From Rhizophagus sp. LPA8_4_AMF (taxonomy: Eukaryota > Glomeromycota > Glomeromycetes > Glomerales > Glomeraceae): a stretch of 36,788 bases of DNA. A program made the position numbers and the translations under genes. The notes beneath the pieces are model-generated. The model made no database searches, was not told where the DNA came from, and saw only the letters and a program-made list of their open reading frames with translations. Location of the stretch: positions 1-36,788 of the forward strand of contig JADRCO010000343.1 in NCBI GenBank assembly GCA_021464525.1, written 5' to 3'. Below, piece by piece: positions 11,024 to 21,600 of this stretch. Each line of letters begins with the position of its first letter. Position 1 is the first letter of the stretch.

Positions 11024-14000
11024 ATGACAAACCTTGCAACTTCAAGAAATATTTTATTTATAGGAATAATTTTTCACGTGGCATACATATGGAGTATATT
11101 TGATATATACTTTACTTCGCCTCTGGTGCATGGAATGGCGACATATAAGGTAGTAGTTGTTTTATAAACTGTTATTTTATTTGTTTATATTTTTAATAAT
11201 TATATTACAACAGGTTGACTTACCACCACCAGCGAATAGACTCGTGCTTATAATAGGTAAATTTTTATAATTTTGTAAAATTATACTTGTTTCGATAAAT
11301 ATACCAAAATTATATATTAAAACATATTAGGTGATGGATTAAGAGCAGACAAATTATATCAGCTTCATTCGGATGAATCAGATCAACCAACCACAAAGGC
11401 ACCGTTTTTGAGAGATATCATTTTGAACTATGGTACTTTTGGAGTTTCCCATACTCGAGTACCTACAGAATCAAGGCCCGGACATGTTGCTATTATTGCA
11501 GGATTCTATGAAGATGTCAGTGCTGTAACTAAAGGTTTTATAAAAAAGAATTTTTTTTTAATTGTTAATTTAATTATATATTTTATTGTGAATTTATTAA
11601 CTTGTTCATTAATCATTAGGATGGAAATCTAATCCCGTAGAATTTGATTCAGTCTTCAATCAAAGCAGACATACATGGTCATTTGGATCACCTGACATAT
11701 TGCCAATGTTTGCTGATGGAGCTTCAGATCCTGATAAAGTTGAGACTTTTATGTATGGTCATGAATATGAAAATTTTGCTAAGGGTATGATAAATATTTT
11801 TAGTCTGATAATTTTTTTTTTTTTTGATTTTTTAATTTATATATACATATATTATTAGATGCGGAGGAGTTGGATATTTGGGTATTTGATCAATTAGCTC
11901 AACTTTTTACAAATTCATCATCTAATGCTAAATTATATCAGCAACTTCATGATGACCAAATTGTTATATTTTTACATTTATTGGGATTGGATACAAACGG
12001 ACATGCTTATGGTCCCCATTCTAAAGAGTATATGGATAATATTAAAGTTATTGATGAGGGAATAAACAAGACTGTTAAACTAATTGAAGAATATTATGGA
12101 CATGATGGAAAAACATCTTACGTTTTTACTGCAGATCACGGGATGAGTAACAGAGGTGGGATCATTAAAGATTAATTAACCTAATTATTCGAAGAAAAAT
12201 TTTTCTTAAGATTTCACGATTTAGGCAATCATGGAGATGGACATCCAGATAACACACGTACTCCGATAATTGCATGGGGCGCTGGTGTGAATAAACCTAA
12301 TAAGACACATCTGACTGGGCATGATGAATTTTCTGCTGATTGGTATTTAAATGAAGTTCGGCGAAATGATATTTTACAAGCAGATATTGCTCCGTTTATG
12401 GTATGTTGTGTTGGAATCCAAACATCTTTATTATAATTAAAAATTTTATTTATTTAACAGGTACATCTATCAATAGGCTTCCCTAATCGGAATTAATTAT
12501 CCAGTCAATTCTGTAGGAGAATTACCTTTAGTATATCTTAATAATACACCTTTATTTAAAGCACAAAGTTTATTTGTCAATGCTAAGGAAATATCTGAAC
12601 AGTATCAAGTTAAATATGGTAAGCATATATAATTTATTTTTAATTAGAAAAGCAAATTTTAAGAAAGTATATATTATTTTTTATTTTATATTAGAATTAA
12701 AGAAAAGAACGAAAATAATGTTTAAGCCATTTGCACCACTCGGCAATTCTACTCATAATAGGGAAATTTTACTAAGTAAAATTCAAGAACTTATTGATAC
12801 TGAACAATATGAAGAAGCTGAAATCATGTGTGAAATTTTGATACAACTGTCTCTGGATGGATTGAGATATCTCCAAACGTAATTATCTTTAAGATTTGTG
12901 TTTGTGATTTTTATTTATCCTCGTCGAGTTGTTACTAAAAACTTTTATTTTATAGGTATGATTGGCTAATGTTAAGGTCTATCGTGACGGTTGGATATCT
13001 GGGTTGGATTTTTTATAGTTTAAAACACACTTTAAAAGAATATTGCTTACCGAACAATAGTAATAGTTCAAATAGATATTCTGATCGAATAACTAAATAT
13101 GTACGTTCTTAATTTATTATTAATATTTAATTGTCTTCTAATATTAAGTAATTTTGTAATTTTATTTAGATTAACATATTAGCTATAATATCTTTAGCTA
13201 TATTAATGTCAATAATGTACATACAAGAATCACCTGCAACATATTACACATACGTAATATTTGCTGTTTATTTTTGTTGGAACAGTTTGCTAGATTATGA
13301 AACCTTCACAGAAAGTTGTAAATTAGCTTTAGGGTCGCGAAGTCCTTTTATACTTGTAGGATACATAATTGGACATATTATTGCGTTGGAAATTTTCGTA
13401 AGTGAATTCTAAATTTATACATATATGTATTAAAGAAAATATTTACTCTATGAATGATAATTTATAAAATAATGATTTATCTATTTTTTTTTTCTTATAG
13501 GTATACAGTTATTTTGAACGTAGCATTTTGAGCGGGTGTTTTGTATTGGGAGTGTTATGGCCACTAATCATGTCATCAAGTTTTCGATCCGAAAATAAAT
13601 TACTTTTGCTTTATTGGTCAATATCATGTCTGGCATCGAGTATTTTTACATTATTGCCTGTGGAAAAAGGAGAAGATATTTTGTTAGTGTAAGTATCTTT
13701 TAAATTTGGTTGTTTATTAATACAATATTTTACTTTACTTTTTTGTAATTCTAGAATATTTTCTTGAATTCCTTTTAGGGTTTATGGTGGAATCTTGATT
13801 CTCATTACGGGAATCAATTCGATGGTTAAAAGTTCTAAATATATTATAGGAAACGATTCTGATTCAAAGACAATGATAATATTTCAGGTAAGAATTCAAC
13901 CTTATATAAACTTACAATTTTTATTTACTATCTAATCTTCTACATTATTTATAGTTATTATTGGTGGCTCTAAGTATTATAATAGTTTATGATACGACAA

Positions 14001-14848
14001 ATAAATTGAAATGGAGAGCTGGTCTTCCGGTTTTAAACCAATATGTTGCCTGGATAATATTAGGTAAGTATGCATTTTTATCTTGGAATTGGATTAATGG
14101 ATTATTATTGAGTAAATTTTTCTTTAAAACAGCAATTTCCACGGCAACACCATTCTTTTATGGATTGGGAAGAAAACAACACTATTTAAAAAGACTTACA
14201 ACACTTTTTTTAGCATTTGCACCATTATTTGTTATACTCAGTATTTCTTATGAAGTATTATTTTATTATTTCTTAACACAAACAGTTTTGCTTTGGTTAG
14301 AAATTGAACGTAAATTATTTTTATTTGAACAATCAAAACAAAAACAACAAGAACAAGAAGGCCATCGTAAATTAGAAATGAGAGATTCAAGAATTTCGTT
14401 AATATTTTTATTTTTTATTAAAGTAGGATTTTTTGGTACAGGAAATGTAGCAAGTTTGAGTTCATTTTCATTACAAAGTGTTTATAGGCTTACAACAATA
14501 TTTAGTCCGTTCTTAATGGGAGGATTATTATTATTAAAAATATTAATACCTTTTTTTATCGTATCATCAGTATTTTATATATTAAACAAATCAATTAGAT
14601 TATCACCATTTAGTTTATTTTTACTAGTATTATCAATATCTGATATTATGACTTTAAATTTTTTCTATTTGGTTAGGGATGATGGTAGTTGGTTAGAAAT
14701 CGGTACTACTATAAGTCATTTTGTTATTAGTAGTTTATTTGTTTTGTTTATGATTTTATTATTTTTATTAAGTGAAGTTTTAGTTGGAAAAGTTATTATA
14801 CCTGAAGATGAAGAAAAAGAAGAAAAGAAAAGGGAAAAGAATGATTAA
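11024..14848 (+). CDS. GPI ethanolamine phosphate transferase 1 (Mcd4/PIG-N)
   Basis: Predicted 943-residue ER membrane enzyme adding ethanolamine phosphate to the first mannose of GPI precursors. Fourteen exons: 11024-11149, 11214-11256, 11331-11534, 11620-11784, 11859-12155, 12225-12400, 12477-12618, 12695-12878, 12956-13100, 13170-13397, 13501-13688, 13779-13887, 13955-14063, 14133-14848; all phases agree. A signal-anchor helix (residues 10-30) precedes a lumenal alkaline-phosphatase-like domain: IIGDGLRAD (55-63), nucleophile Thr102 in [15 protein letters not shown] (Asp224, His228), DHGMS (272-276) and HGDGHPDN. The C-terminal half is many membrane helices, ending in an acidic/Lys tail without the usual KKXX. 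Exon 7 starts at the acceptor at 12476, not the stronger-looking one at 12460, because only that keeps [18 protein letters not shown] in frame. The 69-nt last intron is a multiple of three without a stop. It makes anchors such as the one predicted on the deacetylase at 3018. Confidence 0.95.
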
Positions 14849-15878
14849 GAATTTAATATTTTAATTAAGAATATTTATAATATTTATTAAATAAAATTAT
14901 TATTATAATCTTGACCCAATTGAATATACCAAGAGCCAGCCATAACACAAAATCGGAAATTTATATAAAATGTAACTTGATTAATATTGGTTAATGAAAT
15001 ATAAATGTTATGAAAATATCATTAGATACGAGTCTTAACACAATTCAATTCTCTTCGCATAAATTCTTGAGGTATATTAAGTACCTAGTAATATATGAAT
15101 TTTTAAACCCCCTTTTTGCCTTTTTGCCAGTTTTCTTATCGAGAACTAAAACAGTCGATCAGTATTATTAATTTGCTTTATAATATTAATTTGTATTTAA
15201 TACAATTTATATTATTATAAATAAATATAGTATTAAATAATTGTATATAAATGATATTATATCAAAAATTAAAACATACGTAATTACGTATCATCAAGTA
15301 GCAATAAAGCTACTATAAATTATTCAATAATAAATCTCTACTTCCGATGTTTTCGGTGTAATTGCTCGATATATTTTAGATCGTCATAAAACCAAGGTAG
15401 TATTAATATAAACACATGATAGAGTTAATTTTAAATATATAGTATAATGATCGTACTTGTTTTAAATTAAATTTGGGTTTATAATATTCTATCTAAAAAA
15501 TAAATAAGATATCTAATTTCCAACAGGATCTTATCTATTCTTAATATATACAACTATTCTTAATGTATACTAAGTTACCAATAACATTTTGGCATTTCAG
15601 ATTAGATCTGTCGTTAACTCTGGCCAAATATTTAACCAAGGCCAGAATTAAGAAAATTTCACGTGACTTACAGAATTTAAGAATTTATTCAATAAAAAAT
15701 GATGAATACAAAAAAAGAGAAATATTCTAATGACATATATAATACAGTAAATAGATTCGACTACTAATAGGAAACTTAATTATTATTTAATAAACAATAA
15801 ATAAATAAATAGATAAATAAATAATAATAGTAATAATAATAATCCAAAGTTTATTCTTGAAATATAAGATTGTGTCCA
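14849..15878. other. Convergent 3' intergenic region MCD4 / PIL1-like
   Basis: About 1 kb between two convergent genes, very AT-rich, no open frame of note. A 12-bp inverted repeat (11 of 12; TTAACTCTGGCC at 15614-15625 and its partner at 15640-15651) with a 14-nt A/T loop could fold as a hairpin. An imperfect (AAT/AAAT)n microsatellite lies at about 15780-15842, just past the stop codon of the minus-strand gene. Confidence 0.5.
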
Positions 15879-18144
15879 TTAATCTTTTTTATCTTCGGGA
15901 AATCCTTCCTTTGGTGGTCCATCATAGGCCGGTGGTGCTTCATCAGGAGTTCCAAGGAAGAAGCCACCAACAAAACTACCTTGTGGTTGTGGTGTAGGTC
16001 CAGGTCCAGCTTGACCAAATTGTCCTGGTGGCGGCTGTTGTTGATAACCACCAAATGGAGGTTGGCCTTGCTGATAAAATTGTTGATAATATGGCTGTTG
16101 TTGTTGATAGTATTGTTGACCATAATATCCTTGTGGGGGAGGTGGTGGATGTCCAAAACCACCAGGTTGATATTGTCCGCCCATAAGAGGAACTTGTGAT
16201 GCAGAAGGCCCTTGATCTGTAGCGTTAGAATCAGATCGGCTAAGAGTTTCTTCTTTACTACCTTCTCCAGAAGGTACGTTTCCAACAATTTGACGTGTAT
16301 TTCCGCTTGAAGGACTTGATAGTTGTGACGTATCAGGTGATGATATTTTTAATCCCGAAAGCTGGTCCTTTATACCAGAAATATCATCTTCTAATTTACT
16401 AATCTTATCTTCTTTTTGATCAATTGTTGTAGATTTAGACTTGAGAGTTTCCTCTAATTGTTTTACCACTTGAGATAATTTTCCCTTTTCTGTTGCCACA
16501 CTATTCACATCAGCTTGAAGTTTAGAAATAATTGAATCTCTCTCTCTAAGTGCCACCTCGTATTCTTGTTTTTGAGAAATTACGAGATTATATTGTCTTA
16601 ATTGTTCCTCATATTGTTTCGTTGAATTTTCTAGCGCAGTAGAAACTTCATTAATCTTTTTTTCTGAAGCTTGTTTTTCAGCTTCTAAAGCTGCATTGAG
16701 TGCATCAATTTTTGAGGCAGATTCTCCTTTCTCTACTTGCAATGCAGTAGATAAATCATTAAGTTGTGCTTCATATCCATCTTTTTGTGCGGCTAAAGCG
16801 GCAACAAATTCATTAATACTTTTTTCATATTCTTGTTTTTGATTCTCTATACTTTTTGCAAAATCAGCAACTTGAATATCATGTTCATCTTTCAAAGCAG
16901 CCATAGAACCTGTAATTTGACTAATTTTTGCTTCATATTCTGCTTTTTGAGTTGCTAATTGTGCTGGTGCAGTATTAGTTAAAGCTGGTAAAAGAGGTCT
17001 AACTTCTGAGGGAGATGGTTGCCAACGATGTAAAGCAATTTGACAATCTTTAATGGCCTGTGAAGTTATTTCACGACCTGTATAATAAATAATTATAAGT
17101 ATTGGTATTAGTAAATAAAAAAAAAAATAAATAAAAAAAAAATTTTTTTACAAATAAATATATTATTTTATTTTATATTATTTTATTTTTTACCTTTGTA
17201 TTCCCTTGATTCGCCAGGTTTAATAGGAGTAGAATCAATTTGTTCAATAAGATCCCAACCAAAACCAGAAATAATGGCAACCTTTTCCGAAGCCTCAAAA
17301 GTAGCATTTAATTGAAGTGCCATAGCTTCTTTGAATTTTTTTCTTATAATATTACCAACTTCAGTTTCATCAGCTAAAGAGTCATGATTAACCATTTTAA
17401 GATCAGCTTCAAGTTCAGGAATTCTGGGTGATCTTGGATGAGACTTCGATATTTTATGTATTTCATCATTAATTTTTCGTTTTCTTTCTTTATGAACAAT
17501 AAGACGCTCCTCAGCTGCACGAATTTCTTTAATAATATTTCTATAATGTTCATATTTTTCTTTAAAGGTGAGAAATCGAGTCAATTATAATGAAAATTCG
17601 AATCAGATACAGAATTTGAATTATGATCTCAATTATTTTGTCTATTCTTACCAGTTAATACGATCTCAACATCTGAGATTTTTGTTAATATATCAGCCAA
17701 TTTTTCAGTTACATCCTAATTAAAAAAAAAATTAGAAAACCAATATCTGTGAGGTAGTTTATACCCATTTTTTTTTAATCAAAATTTTTTTATTATACGT
17801 ACAGCTATATCTTCACCCATATCTCTTCCCCACACGTAAATATATTTGCTCGCTAAAATATTAAATAAGGAGAATGCTTAGATATGTTCAAAAAATACTT
17901 AAATTCAGTGATAAAACTAACCTTCTCTTCTTTCATTCGCAGCATTTTGTAAACTTGTTAAAACATTTTTCTCTTCTTTTAAATAGAGAGTAATATTTTT
18001 CAAATCTTCAGGTAACCTAGGATCTAATTTAGAAAGATTTCTACGAACTTCATGTGACAAATTATCTTTGGTAAAAGTTTTGAAAGTATCAAAAATAGTC
18101 GTTTGCCTTCCTTCTCCAGATGGCGTAACAGTTAAATTGCTCAT
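15879..18144 (-). CDS. Pil1/Lsp1-family eisosome BAR protein with long coiled-coil and Q/Y/G/P-rich tail
   Basis: Predicted 633 residues in five exons: 18144-17922, 17852-17803, 17715-17652, 17559-17194, 17077-15879 (GT-AG, phases agree). Residues about 25-270 align along the Pil1 BAR domain: EEKNVLTSLQNAANERRE, the DVTEKLADIL helix, SPRIPELEADL, KVAIISGFGWDLIEQID, and TPIKPGESREYKG. Pil1 proteins coat the inner plasma membrane at PI(4,5)P2-rich furrows (eisosomes). Yeast Pil1 is 339 residues; this protein carries an extra segment of about 360. That segment is a coiled coil (about 275-480) with six consecutive 18-residue units at 310-417, then a Ser-rich linker, then a low-complexity Q/Y/G/P tail (about 534-612) and a PPAY motif at 616-619 that could bind WW domains such as those of Rsp5. 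All of the extension lies in the large last exon with no frame break, so it is read as genuine. Its function is unknown. Confidence 0.9.
16530..16853 (-). repeat. Six in-frame 54-bp (18-residue) coding repeats in the PIL1-like gene
   Basis: Residues 310-417 divide into six units of exactly 18 residues. Units two to five begin Ala-Leu (at 328, 346, 364, 382) and share the pattern AL..EK...E..I..(L/V)(S/N)(T/A). Eighteen residues equal five turns of a regular alpha helix (or 11+7 in a coiled coil). The DNA copies have diverged, so this is an old internal duplication rather than a recent slippage array. Confidence 0.75.
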
Positions 18145-18310
18145 TTTTTAAAAAGAATTCGTAGACGAAAAAAGGCGACGATCCTGCTTTTATGTAAAAA
18201 TTATCAAGCTTGTTTCTATTAATAGATAAACGGGAAATATCGGAAGTTTCATTTCTTGTCCATTTTTAATATAATAGTATTGAAACAATCGGCCGTTCCT
18301 AAAAAAAATT

Positions 18311-18331
18311 TTGCCAAGACATAATTGGCAA
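18311..18331. promoter_or_regulatory. TTGCCAA inverted repeat upstream of the PIL1-like gene
   Basis: A perfect 7-bp inverted repeat, TTGCCAA at 18311-18317 and TTGGCAA at 18325-18331, with a 7-nt spacer. It lies 167 bp upstream of the minus-strand start codon at 18144. Spacing suits a dimeric transcription factor site, but the protein is unknown. Confidence 0.3.
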
Positions 18332-18350
18332 ATTCACAAGATGCGCAGTA

Positions 18351-18554
18351 AATTATTTCGAATTGACGTCATTTCAATAATACAACTTTTATCAATCGTT
18401 TTTTAATTTTTATTATCATAAAGGTGAATGAATTAAATGAATTAATTATTTCGAATTGACGTCATTTCGATAATTACAACTTTTTTTTATCAATCTTTGT
18501 TTTATTATGCACGTGTTTTTAATTTTTATTAAAGGTGAATGAATTAAATGAATT
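18351..18554. repeat. 93-bp tandem duplication carrying two TGACGTCA (CRE) sites
   Basis: Two copies (18351-18443 and 18444 to about 18554) share AATTATTTCGAATTGACGTC at their start and AAAGGTGAATGAATTAAATG at their end. The second copy has a small insertion in its middle. Each holds a perfect palindromic TGACGTCA, the core ATF/CREB bZIP site, at 18364-18371 and 18457-18464. The block lies about 220-410 bp upstream of the PIL1-like start and just past the 3' end of the ABC transporter gene, so it most likely belongs to the PIL1-like promoter. A short (AAAT)n run follows at 18607-18630. Confidence 0.7.
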
Positions 18555-18648
18555 ATATCTACAAATAAACTAAGAAAAAAAATAAACAGAGAAAATACAA
18601 TATAATAAAATAAATAAATAAATAAATAAATTTTCTATGAATAAAATT

Positions 18649-21600
18649 TTAATACGAATTTCCACTTCTTATTAATTCAAAATATTCACCACGAAGTGAC
18701 ATCAATTCTTTATGAGTACCAGACTCTTTTATTTTTCCATCTTCAATGAGAACTATTTTACTCATTTTTCTTAAATTCTTAAGACGATGAGTTATCATTA
18801 AAGTAGTACGACCTTGTTGAACTTTGTTTAATGTTTCTTGAACTATTGACTCATTTTTTGTATCTAATGCACTTGTAGCTTCATCAAGTATAAGAATTTT
18901 AGGATTCCTTATAAGAACTCTTGCTATGGCAATTCTTTGACGTTCGCCTCCGGATAATTGAGATCCAGTTGAACCAAGTTTCGTATTATAGCCATTTGGT
19001 AAAGATGAAATGAATTCATGCATGTTAACTTGTTTGGCAGCAATCTCAATTTTTTCTTGTGTGGCATCATCTTTACCGTATGCAATATTTTCCGCTATAG
19101 TCATATCAAACAATACAGGTTCTTGACTAACAATTCCTATATTCTCTCTTAACCACCTCAATTGAATATCTTTAATATTTTCATAATCTAACATTATAGA
19201 ACCACTATTTGGCTCATAAATTCTTTGTAGTAAGGCGGCTACGGTTGATTTTCCATTACCACTTTTACCTACTAAAGCAACAGACTGCCCAGATTCTAGT
19301 TTTAAACTTAATCTGTCAAGAATTTTAATATCAGGTCTTTCAGGATACGAAAAATTTACATCTTTAAATATGATTGAACCTTGTAATTTGTCAGGACAAA
19401 TACCAACATTATCCAGAATAACCGGAAGGTTAATCATTTTCTGAATGGATTTGATGGCTTGTTTACTTTTACTATAATATGGAACTGTAGAAAGAACTCC
19501 CGAAGCAGACGTTGTACAGAATATAACCAAAGTCCAAACTATAAGCATCTTTTGGAGATCATAAATTCCTTGAGAAACTAATTGAGCTCCGTACCAAAAT
19601 GTTAAAGCTTTAGTAAAATATGATAACCCTTCTAAAAACCCTGTAGATGCGCCAGAGATGAATGCTTTTCTAACTCCAATCAAAAAAGGTTTTCGAAGAG
19701 CTTCTTGAAATTTATCTTCTATGATCTTTTCGATGGAAAGAGAATACACGGTTCGAATACTTGAAATTCCCTGATAAAATTCATTTGCTGCAGTTTCTAT
19801 AGCAATTTTTTGTTTTAATTCATATTTTTGTAGAATATAGCCTTCTAATTCTGAAAATAAGACTAGAACGGGAACCGATCCAAATCCAACCAAAGTTAGT
19901 TGCCATCCAACTATAAATGCCCAAATAGCTCCACCTAATAAAGAAATCAATCCAATAACTACATTTCCTGCAAAATGTCCTATTAAGAATTTCGCCGATT
20001 CAGTATCTGAAATAAGTATTGTAGTCACTTTACCGGTTGCGTTTTCTGATTTATCAAACCATGATTGAGGTTGACGTAACACATTTCCAAATCCCATATG
20101 TCTTAAACGGACTGCCCACCTTTCTGAAGCTCTTTCGAGTAAGAAATATTTCAAAAGCCCTGACGTTCCACTTACTGCGGCAATCAAAAGCACGTAAAGA
20201 GCAAATATTCTCGAACTTTTAAGAAGCTCATTTCTATCGGGTATTGAGTACGTATTTAATAAATTTGCCAAAACAACTGAAAATATGGGACTGATACCTC
20301 CATCAATCATTGCAGAAAGAAGCCCAACTCCATAAAATACTTTTTTATCCATAGTTTTACTAATAAGTTCAAAGATACTCATATTATTATTTGCGTATGA
20401 TGATTCATCAGTTACAAGTACTTCTATATTATCTTCATAATAACTAATAATATCATTTATTGCCGATTTATCAGCGTATCTTTTCGAGATTGCTTCGGTA
20501 GCAGTCCCCTGAATCATATCCACCATATTATCATTACTATTGTCAAACGTATATTCTTCGATAATGGATTGTCGCCATCCAGATCGAGATTTTCTAACAC
20601 TTTGGGAACGTTTAATGGATGAGTTCACGTTTGTTGGTGGTTTTTGAGGATCATGAAATAATAATGTAAGTTGTCTCTTTAATTTCATATTAATACTGTT
20701 TAATTCATGTGTTTTACGATTTGGATTTGAAGAATGTATATTCGCAAGTTTGTTATAATAGCCATTTAAATTTAATAATTCAGCCTTTATTCCAGATTCA
20801 ACAATTTTTCCTTCATGCAATACATAAATAAGATCTTTATCACCAATATGTTTCAATTGGTGAGTGACAACGATTGTAGTTCGATTTTGTCGACAATTTT
20901 CAAGTGCTTCTTGTACTTTTAAATCTGAAGTCATATCAAGAGCGCTTGTTGCTTCATCTAGGATAAGAATCGCAGGATCTTTTATTAAAGCGCGGGCGAT
21001 CGCAATTCTTTGGCGTTGCCCTCCGGAAAGATTTTTACCCATCTCACTTAAATGAGTTTCATAACCATTTGGAAGGGATTCTATAGTATCATGAATGCAA
21101 GCAAGTTTGCAAGCTTTGATAACTTCATCCATTGTCGTATTCCAATAATCAACTTTTCCATAAGCAATATTTTTAAAAATTGTATCATTAAAAAGAATCG
21201 GTTCTTGGCTTACAACACCAATTTGCTGCCTTAACCAAGAAACATTAAGTATTCTTAATTCACGTCCATCTAATGTAATTAGACCATCATTAGGTTCGTA
21301 GAGTCTTTGAATTAATTGTGTTATTGTAGATTTTCCTGAACCACTTTGACCGACCAAAACGGTTGTTTTTCCCGCAGGAATTGATAAATTAACATTTCTC
21401 AAAACTAGCGTATCCGGACGACTAGGATATGAGAAACTAACTTGATTAAAATTTATATTTCCTTCAATTTTTGGGATCTTAAACCCATTTAAAGCATATA
21501 GTTCCATTCTTGCGATTCTTTCTAATAATTCTTTTATGGGCTGGATAGCATTTTTCGCTCTTGATATCGCAACTAACCTAGGTAATATACCTTTTAATAC

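Noticed and set aside
15780-15842. Satellite or array downstream of the PIL1-like gene
   Set aside because: It is a simple AAT/AAAT microsatellite typical of AT-rich genomes.
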